This document shows positions 7,118-12,024 of a stretch of 14,428 nucleotides of DNA, piece after piece. Below the pieces are notes generated by a model, which made no database searches, had not been told where the DNA came from, and saw only the letters and a list, made by a program, of their open reading frames with translations. Source of the DNA: Bacteroidales bacterium (lineage in GTDB: Bacteria > Bacteroidota > Bacteroidia > Bacteroidales > UBA932); contig JAGBSL010000063.1 of the NCBI GenBank assembly GCA_017631875.1, positions 1 through 14,428 of the forward strand, in the 5' to 3' direction. The number at the start of each line of letters is the position of its first letter. Positions within the stretch are counted from its first letter, which is position 1. The translations under genes were made by a program, and so were the position numbers.

Positions 7118-8884
7118 TTACTCCTGCTCTTTTGTCTCAGCAAGCTGTCTGATCTGGGCGGCGAGAGCCTCAAGCTCTGCCTTAGCTTCAGCAATTCTCT
7201 GCTCCATCTGCCTGATGAGCGGTTCTGACGACTTCGACATCGAGAAGAATCCGATATTGTTCTCGTATGTCACGATATCCTGCTCAAGCTGGTGATACTT
7301 CTGGATAAGACGCTCCTGCTCCGAGAGCTGACGACCGCCACGACCCTTACGCTGAGGACGTGCTGTATGGAACTTCGCCATTGCTTCCTTGTAAGCCTTA
7401 GCCACGTTATCCTTCTCCTTAAACGGTACAAATCCGATCTCCTGCCATCTGTTCTGGAAATCATGCATTGCCTGCTGGTCACTCTCGTCACCCTTGAGCT
7501 CATAAGCCTTGATCTCCTCGATAAGACGTAACTTTGCCTTGAGGTTTCCATAGTAATCATTCTCAGGCTTAGCGTGCTTGTCTCTCTCAGCGAAGAAATA
7601 GTCACACGCTGCGCGGAATCTCTTCCAAAGCTGCTCGGACTTCTTGCGAGGCACTGCTCCGATCTCCTTCCACTGCTTCTGAAGGGCGATGAACTGGTCT
7701 GTAGTCTTCTTCCACTCAGTGCTTGTCATAAGAGCCTCTGCCTGCTCGCAAAGAGCAATTTTTTTCTCAAGGTTTGCGTTGATGCTGCCCTTGTATTCAT
7801 TATAGAACTCACGCTTACGCTCATAGAACTTGTCACAAGCCGCACGGAATCTGTCGTAGATCTTCTGATTCTCCTTCTTTGAAGCAAAACCGATGGTTCT
7901 CCACTCCTTCTGGATATCCTCAATCTCCTTCGAGCATGCATTCCACTCGTTTGAGTCGGTAATCTCTCTTGAAGCTATCTCTTCCACCTTTTCGCAAAGA
8001 AGCGTCTTCCTTGCGAGATTCTCGGCCTGCTGCTCCTTGATAGCCTCGAAGTGAGCCTGATATCTCTTGTTGATTACAGCCGTAGCTGCCTTGAATCTCT
8101 CCCAGATACTCTCTCTGAACTCCTTTGCTACAGGGCCGTACTCCTTCCACTGCTCGTGAAGTTTCTGGAGCTCACGGAATGCCTCAACAACGTTCTCCTG
8201 CTCTGCAAGGGCTTCAGCCTCCAGACAAAGCTGCTCCTTAGCCTCAAGGTTCTTCCTGAAGTCAAGGTCACGAAGCTCGCGATTGATCTTTACCATATCA
8301 TAGAACTGCTCAACATAGAGCTGATATGTCTCTGTAATGTTTCTATAGCTCTGCGCAGGAACAGGGCCGATAGCTCTCCAGCGTTCCTGAATCTCACGGA
8401 ATGCCGGGAATGTCGCGTTTACGTCCTCCTGCTTCTCGAGAAGGGCCTTGAGATCGGCGATTACCTCCTCTTTCTTAGCAAGATTCTCCTCTCTCTCCTT
8501 ATCAAGCGCCTTATTATACTCTGCACGCTCCTTCTTATATTTGTTGTACTGCTCCTTGAAGCCAGCCTCTATAACAGCAAAAGGACTGTCCTGAGCAACC
8601 TCAGGCATCTCCTCTGACTCTATCTCACCCTCTACAATTTCAGGAACCGCATAGCCAGCATCTGCCTTCTCCTTCTGGAGTCTTTTGTAGAATGCAGCCT
8701 TGATTGCATCAGCCTCCTTGGACATCTTCATTCTATCCTCGTTCTGCATAAGGGCCTCAAAAAGCGTAACAAGCTCTGCCAATGACTTTTCTGAATAATT
8801 TACTGCCGGTTCTGCGATTTCAGCAGCCTCGGCTTCCAGTACATCTGATGTGATTTCTACATCAGGAATGATCTCTTCACTCAT
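7118..8884 (-). CDS. DUF349 repeat protein, function unknown
   Basis: A 588-residue, highly charged, mostly helical protein without signal peptide or membrane segment. It contains five DUF349-type repeats, each with a W-x-x-x-G core: W169 (WRAIGPVP), W246 (WKEYGPVA), W328 (WRTIGFAS), W405 (WKEIGAVP) and W480 (WQEIGFVP), spaced 75-82 residues apart. Each repeat is followed by a helix resembling ERFRAACDKFYE. Acidic N-terminus (1-30), basic RPQRKGRGGR patch (509-518), then a C-terminal coiled coil (522-586). The family is common in Bacteroidetes and has no established activity that I know; the regular helical repeats suggest a scaffold or RNA/protein-binding role, which is inference. It is the first gene of the operon with yidC and yggS, and is divergent from trmD. 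Confidence 0.9.
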   Translation of the reverse strand: MSEEIIPDVEITSDVLEAEAAEIAEPAVNYSEKSLAELVTLFEALMQNEDRMKMSKEADAIKAAFYKRLQKEKADAGYAVPEIVEGEIESEEMPEVAQDSPFAVIEAGFKEQYNKYKKERAEYNKALDKEREENLAKKEEVIADLKALLEKQEDVNATFPAFREIQERWRAIGPVPAQSYRNITETYQLYVEQFYDMVKINRELRDLDFRKNLEAKEQLCLEAEALAEQENVVEAFRELQKLHEQWKEYGPVAKEFRESIWERFKAATAVINKRYQAHFEAIKEQQAENLARKTLLCEKVEEIASREITDSNEWNACSKEIEDIQKEWRTIGFASKKENQKIYDRFRAACDKFYERKREFYNEYKGSINANLEKKIALCEQAEALMTSTEWKKTTDQFIALQKQWKEIGAVPRKKSEQLWKRFRAACDYFFAERDKHAKPENDYYGNLKAKLRLIEEIKAYELKGDESDQQAMHDFQNRWQEIGFVPFKEKDNVAKAYKEAMAKFHTARPQRKGRGGRQLSEQERLIQKYHQLEQDIVTYENNIGFFSMSKSSEPLIRQMEQRIAEAKAELEALAAQIRQLAETKEQE

Positions 8885-8922
8885 AATTCGGGAGTTATAG
8901 GTTTATAAATATATACAAGTCG

Positions 8923-8930
8923 CAAATATA
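8923..8930 (-). promoter_or_regulatory. -7 promoter element for the DUF349-yidC-yggS operon
   Basis: CAAATATA on the plus strand reads TATATTTG on the minus strand (TAnnTTTG), 39 nt upstream of the DUF349 ATG. A CAAA at 8956-8959 (TTTG on the minus strand) is present but 25 nt away, longer than the normal spacing, so the -33 assignment is doubtful. Confidence 0.5.
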
Positions 8931-8963
8931 CCATTTTTTTTAGTATAACTTACATCAAATTGC

Positions 8964-8971
8964 TATTTTTG
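8964..8971 (+). promoter_or_regulatory. -7 promoter element for trmD
   Basis: TATTTTTG matches TAnnTTTG, 32 nt upstream of the trmD ATG. No TTTG box at -33 is evident; a run of eight T residues (8934-8941) lies near the expected place. It sits about 33 nt from the divergent DUF349 element. Confidence 0.5.
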
Positions 8972-9003
8972 CAGTCTATAACAACTTTTAGAAACATTCT
9001 GAC

Positions 9004-9684
9004 ATGAGAATAGACATCCTTACGGTAGTACCGGAACTCCTTGACAGCCCGCTCAGCCACTCTATAGTAGGCCGAGCAATCAAAAAGGGACTCGTAGAGA
9101 TACATATCCACAACCTCCGCAAATACGGTAAAGGCCCTCGCCAGCAGGTTGACGACTACAGCTACGGCGGAGATGCAGGCATGGTGATGATGCTGGAGCC
9201 CGTCTACAACATGATCCAGGAACTCAAGGCGGAGCGTGAATATGACGAGGTCATCTATATGTCACCGGACGGAGAAATTCTCAACCAGAACATTTCTAAC
9301 GAACTGTCCCTCAAGGAGAACATCATAATCCTCTGCGGTCACTACAAGGGTATCGACCATCGCATCAGAGAACACTTGATAACCCGCGAGATATCTTGCG
9401 GAGACTATGTCCTCAGCGGAGGTGAACTCCCTGCCGCAATCCTCGCCGACTCCATCATCAGGCTGATTCCAGGCGCCCTCTCTGACGAGACTTCAGCCCT
9501 CAGCGACAGCTTCCAGGACGGACTCGTATCCCCTCCTGTATACACCAGACCGGCAGAATTCAACGGATGGAAGGTCCCTGAGGTTCTTCTCAGCGGAAAC
9601 CCTAAGCTTATAAGGGCATGGCAGGACGAACAGGCAATCGAAAGAACAAGACTTTTAAGACCGGGACTGCTGGAAGAAAATTAA
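9004..9684 (+). CDS. trmD: tRNA (guanine-N1)-methyltransferase TrmD
   Basis: SPOUT-class enzyme that uses S-adenosylmethionine to make m1G37 next to the anticodon in tRNAs that read CNN codons and some others, preventing +1 frameshifts. The 226-residue protein starts [13 protein letters not shown] and shows [14 protein letters not shown] (49-62), the trefoil-knot segments [12 protein letters not shown] (109-120) and [15 protein letters not shown] (130-144), and the catalytic-Asp segment [17 protein letters not shown] (Asp168). It ends with the C-terminal tRNA-binding domain, [27 protein letters not shown]. All expected motifs are present and length is normal. It is a single gene here, not in the rpsP-rimM-trmD-rplS operon of other phyla. 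No hairpin terminator is evident right after it. Confidence 0.97.
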   Translation: MRIDILTVVPELLDSPLSHSIVGRAIKKGLVEIHIHNLRKYGKGPRQQVDDYSYGGDAGMVMMLEPVYNMIQELKAEREYDEVIYMSPDGEILNQNISNELSLKENIIILCGHYKGIDHRIREHLITREISCGDYVLSGGELPAAILADSIIRLIPGALSDETSALSDSFQDGLVSPPVYTRPAEFNGWKVPEVLLSGNPKLIRAWQDEQAIERTRLLRPGLLEEN

Positions 9685-9730
9685 TTTTCATTATCCCCAG
9701 GTAGTTTTTATTGAATTTTAATATCATTTG

Positions 9731-9761
9731 TTTGGCAGTTATAAATTTTTACATAAATTTG
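9731..9761 (+). promoter_or_regulatory. Full Bacteroidetes promoter (TTTG-N19-TAAATTTG) for a short transcript
   Basis: The -33 box TTTG (9731-9734) and the -7 box TAAATTTG (9754-9761) are separated by exactly 19 nt, the canonical Bacteroidetes spacing. It is the only place in the window where both boxes are clear. It reads away from trmD into a non-coding stretch, with transcription expected to start near 9767. Confidence 0.7.
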
Positions 9762-9764
9762 CAG

Positions 9765-9883
9765 TTGACATAACGATTTAATGTCAATCAGACGTTTCTA
9801 ACCACTAATAATTAATCATCCCGAAAGGGAATACACTACACTACTAACTAACCAAAAAATCCCGCAGTGATGCGGGATTTTTT
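9765..9883 (+). ncRNA. Candidate small RNA or leader RNA (about 115 nt)
   Basis: A canonical promoter (9731-9761) would start a transcript near 9767 that ends at a perfect intrinsic terminator (9854-9883). The RNA would carry a 5' hairpin TTGACAT-N9-ATGTCAA (9765-9787), a small TCCC-GAAA-GGGA hairpin with a GNRA-type loop (around 9818-9829), an unstructured A/C/T-rich linker, and the terminator hairpin. One tiny frame (9781-9801, MSIRRF and stop) could be a leader peptide. No longer frame exists. It may be an independent small RNA, or a leader whose terminator attenuates the downstream 193-residue gene. It does not match an RNA family that I recognise. Confidence 0.5.
9854..9883 (+). terminator. 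Intrinsic terminator ending the candidate small RNA
   Basis: AAAAAATCCCGCA (9854-9866) and TGCGGGATTTTTT (9871-9883) form a perfect 13-bp stem with a GTGA loop and a T run, flanked by an A run so that it could work in both directions. It lies 25 nt before the ATG of the next gene. Confidence 0.85.
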
Positions 9884-9886
9884 ACT

Positions 9887-9894
9887 TACCTTTG
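9887..9894 (+). promoter_or_regulatory. Possible -7 element for the 193-residue gene
   Basis: TACCTTTG matches TAnnTTTG and lies just after the terminator and 13 nt before the ATG, so transcription would begin only a few bases upstream of the start codon. No -33 box exists at the right spacing because the terminator hairpin occupies that place. The gene may instead depend on read-through of the terminator. Confidence 0.35.
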
Positions 9895-9907
9895 CAACCG
9901 CAAAACA

Positions 9908-10489
9908 ATGATTATGGAAGAGAACATACAATATTACGACACTTATGAGGAGAATCTGCTTAGAGAGATTCTCAGAATGTGCACCAGCCTCGGAATGCTG
10001 GACGGAGAGCTCCTCAACTCGGAGGACATCGACCAGAAGTGGAAGGAATGGGCACCGGAATACATTGCCGAGGCACTGCCTGAGGTAAATACTTACCCTG
10101 ACTTCGCAATCGCTTGCGCAGGTTATGCAGGTATGGCAGTAGCGCACTGGTGGGATGCAGACTGGGGCCGTAACCACAGCGCAAAGTACGAGAGCCTGCA
10201 CGGACCGCGTGGATTTGACGACATGGACGAGCACATCGTGCAGAACATCCTTGGTCTGTCACTTGACTCTGTGGAAGCAAAGCAGATCATGAACATCCTC
10301 CTCTGCTGCGCACAGAAGGCAGGCACCTTCATCCACCATGAGCAGATCGAGCACCAGACCGTGAAGGCGTTCCACATCTTCGCCCGCACCGTCCGAGTGA
10401 TGTTCAAGATCGGCTCAGCACTTGAACTCAAACGCCTCGGATATAAATTCCAGAAGGTTGACCTCACAAAAAAAGGAATGTTCTCATAG
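9908..10489 (+). CDS. Conserved hypothetical protein, Bacteroidales type
   Basis: A 193-residue cytoplasmic protein with no signal peptide or membrane segment. I do not recognise a named domain, but the pattern resembles an uncharacterised family I have seen in Bacteroidales. Its features are an acidic start (YYDTYEENLLREI), a central Trp- and Ala-rich stretch FAIACAGYAGMAVAHWWDADW (residues 75-95), GFDDMDEHIVQNILGL, a Cys pair in LLCCAQ, and a C-terminal FKIGSALELKRLGYKFQKVDL. Start is ATG at 9908; a second in-frame ATG at 9914 (MEEN) is an equally good choice. Its stop codon lies in the loop of a terminator hairpin, so the last four or five codons are part of the terminator. The upstream terminator and -7 element suggest attenuation or an independent promoter. 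Confidence 0.8.
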   Translation: MIMEENIQYYDTYEENLLREILRMCTSLGMLDGELLNSEDIDQKWKEWAPEYIAEALPEVNTYPDFAIACAGYAGMAVAHWWDADWGRNHSAKYESLHGPRGFDDMDEHIVQNILGLSLDSVEAKQIMNILLCCAQKAGTFIHHEQIEHQTVKAFHIFARTVRVMFKIGSALELKRLGYKFQKVDLTKKGMFS

Positions 10490-10503
10490 GACATTCCTTT
10501 TTT
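10469..10503 (+). terminator. Intrinsic terminator overlapping the end of the 193-residue gene
   Basis: AAAAAAGGAATGT (10469-10481) and ACATTCCTTTTTT (10491-10503) are a perfect 13-bp stem with a 9-nt loop that contains the stop codon. The A run and T run make it usable from either strand. Confidence 0.85.
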
Positions 10504-10508
10504 AGTTA

Positions 10509-10586
10509 GTGGCCAGCAACAGACTGGCCACCAATAATTTAAATATACCTCCGTGCTCCCCTTTGACAGCACGGAGGTATATTTAA
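10509..10586. repeat. Two further hairpins between convergent genes
   Basis: GTGGCCAG-CAACAGA-CTGGCCAC (10509-10531) is followed by a perfect 19-bp inverted repeat, TTAAATATACCTCCGTGCT (10539-10557) and AGCACGGAGGTATATTTAA (10568-10586), with a 10-nt loop. The second has AT-rich outer ends and may terminate the mtgA transcript arriving from the right. With the preceding terminator this gives three hairpins in 118 bp. Confidence 0.75.
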
Positions 10587-10617
10587 TCAGCTATGCATCA
10601 AGAGGTTACACGCCACC

Positions 10618-11319
10618 CTAAAACGGATATCCAGTCTGCTGAGTCCTCTTGTAAGTAGTATTGTATTTTGAACGGTTTGTCTTGCCGACCGTATTGAGAT
10701 TGCGCTTCAACGGATTGGGAAGGACGCAGGCTATGGAGACCGCCTGATGGGTGGTGAGTTTAGCTGCACTGCGGTTGAAATACTTCTGCGACGCCGCCTC
10801 GACTCCAAAAATTCCAGGTCCCATCTCGGCTATGTTCAGATACACCTCCATGATTCTCTCCTTGCTCCAGAACAGTTCAATCAGAAATGTATAATAAGTC
10901 TCGAATCCTTTCCTCCACCAGCTTCTGCCGCAGAAAGTGAAACAGTTCTTGGCGACTTGCTGACTGACTGTGCTGCATCCGCGGATCTTCTTGCCCTTGG
11001 CCTCATGCTCATATTTCATCTTCCGAAGTTCCTGCAGATCAAAGCCGTTATGCTCCATGAACTTTCCGTCCTCTGAAGCCAGTATCGCACGGACCATAAC
11101 CGGGGCTATCTCCTCTATATCAACCCATGTACGGACATTCCTATAATCCTCCACCTTGACATTCTGTACGCTGCGCTTGAGCATAAGAGGAGTCCATTTC
11201 ACCGGGGCCCACTTGTAAAGCAGCACCCAGGCTACGCTAAGCACCACAAATGCCAAAACCAGCCGAACACATATTTTACACAGACGTCTGAACATGCTGC
11301 AAAAGTAATGAAAATTCAT
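10618..11319 (-). CDS. mtgA: Monofunctional biosynthetic peptidoglycan transglycosylase
   Basis: Membrane-anchored GT51 enzyme that polymerises lipid II into glycan strands on the periplasmic face. The 233-residue protein has one transmembrane helix (about 14-35) and the family motifs in order: ILASEDGKFMEHNGFD (catalytic Glu83), KIRGCSTVSQQVAKN (111-125), RKGFETYYTFLIELFWSKERIMEVYLNIAEMG (136-167) and GVEAASQKYFNRSAAKLT. Cys in RGCSTVSQQ replaces the more usual Gly, which I think is common in Bacteroidetes. There is no transpeptidase domain. The ATG at 11319 follows the stop codon of the M23 peptidase directly; an internal ATG (Met9, 11295) just before the membrane helix is a possible alternative start. 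The C-terminal tail (about 205-233) is basic and poorly conserved. Confidence 0.94.
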   Translation of the reverse strand: MNFHYFCSMFRRLCKICVRLVLAFVVLSVAWVLLYKWAPVKWTPLMLKRSVQNVKVEDYRNVRTWVDIEEIAPVMVRAILASEDGKFMEHNGFDLQELRKMKYEHEAKGKKIRGCSTVSQQVAKNCFTFCGRSWWRKGFETYYTFLIELFWSKERIMEVYLNIAEMGPGIFGVEAASQKYFNRSAAKLTTHQAVSIACVLPNPLKRNLNTVGKTNRSKYNTTYKRTQQTGYPF

Positions 11320-11865
11320 TTATCTAGGAAGATGATCTGCGGGATCAAGCCAGAACATCAGGCGCCAGCTGAAGCGTTTTGGAGGATTGCAAGTACCTTC
11401 ATTGGAGAATGCCTTCCAGACATATGGAATCGGTGTTATGATTCCATAGTGGACATGTGCAGGAGTAGATGCTGCATTTCCGGACTTGCCGAGCGTACCG
11501 ATAAGCTCTCCCGGCTTGACAAAATCCATCACTGAACAGTCTATAGTGTTCAGATGTAGATATTCATGTATCCTCCACTTTGGTCCAAGAACGAATACGC
11601 TCTTACCCGCCTTGCCCGGCATTTCCTTGGCATAGATCACAAGTCCGCCGGTCTGGGACGACACAGGCGCACCCACACGACCAAAAATATCGACTCCAGT
11701 GTGAGGGTGACCTGATTCACCTCTGGTCCATGGCCAATGCCAGAAGCTTTCATGGTTGTAATCCGCCGGAGTACAGCACGGCATCTCCTTCTTCTCAGGA
11801 ATAAGGTAGCCGGCCAATACCACTGAGGCCAGCACAACAAACAGTCTTTTGAAAAATCTCTTCAT
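11320..11865 (-). CDS. M23 family metallopeptidase (LytM-like, probable peptidoglycan hydrolase)
   Basis: A 181-residue exported or membrane-tethered zinc peptidase. Residues 1-22 are a basic start plus hydrophobic segment (signal peptide or anchor). The zinc motif HTGVD gives His55 and Asp59, and the HVH motif gives His137 and His139; YLHL (His104) supplies the other active-site histidine. The glycine-rich strands normally seen between them are present (GAPVSSQTGG, GKSGNAASTPAHVHYG). All metal and catalytic residues are intact, so it should be active, probably cleaving peptide cross-links in the wall. Cys30-Cys31 and Cys110 are extra. It is a minimal domain without LysM or coiled-coil parts. 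Directly adjacent to mtgA, suggesting that a hydrolase and a glycan polymerase are made together. No TAnnTTTG element is found upstream. Confidence 0.9.
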   Translation of the reverse strand: MKRFFKRLFVVLASVVLAGYLIPEKKEMPCCTPADYNHESFWHWPWTRGESGHPHTGVDIFGRVGAPVSSQTGGLVIYAKEMPGKAGKSVFVLGPKWRIHEYLHLNTIDCSVMDFVKPGELIGTLGKSGNAASTPAHVHYGIITPIPYVWKAFSNEGTCNPPKRFSWRLMFWLDPADHLPR

Positions 11866-11867
11866 AA

Positions 11868-11937
11868 ATATTCCGTTTATTCAGTTTCACCTTCATCTCG
11901 TGATGAATTCTCAGGCAAAATTGAACAAACGGAATAT
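11868..11937. repeat. Nested inverted repeat upstream of the M23 peptidase gene
   Basis: Outer arms ATATTCCGTTT (11868-11878) and AAACGGAATAT (11927-11937) are perfect 11-bp complements enclosing 48 nt that hold an inner hairpin TTCATC-TCGT-GATGAA (11892-11907). It ends three bases from the M23 start codon, so in the messenger the outer stem would place the ribosome-binding region in a structure. Possible terminator of the TonB receptor transcript, leader regulation, or a mobile repeat; I cannot tell which. Confidence 0.55.
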
Positions 11938-11963
11938 GGAAATCAAGTAATTTAGGTCTCCAT

Positions 11964-11997
11964 TTACGAAGTACCCTCTACGCGTTACGAATCCCTC
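11964..11997 (+). repeat. Short direct repeat downstream of the TonB receptor gene
   Basis: TTACGAAGTACCCTC (11964-11978) and TTACGAATCCCTC (11985-11997) repeat with a 21-nt period in the spacer after the receptor stop codon. Otherwise this 160-nt spacer (11866-12024) holds only the nested inverted repeat and AT-rich DNA. Confidence 0.35.
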
Positions 11998-12024
11998 GTT
12001 TTCTATTATTAAATTTTGATGCTC

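Noticed and set aside
8051..8617. 188-codon plus-strand open frame inside the DUF349 gene
   Set aside because: It is a Leu-rich mirror of a charged coiled-coil gene on the other strand, with no start signals or recognisable domain.
9676..9689. GAAAATTAATTTTC palindrome at the trmD stop codon as a terminator
   Set aside because: It is a perfect but purely AT-rich palindrome without loop, GC stem or T run.
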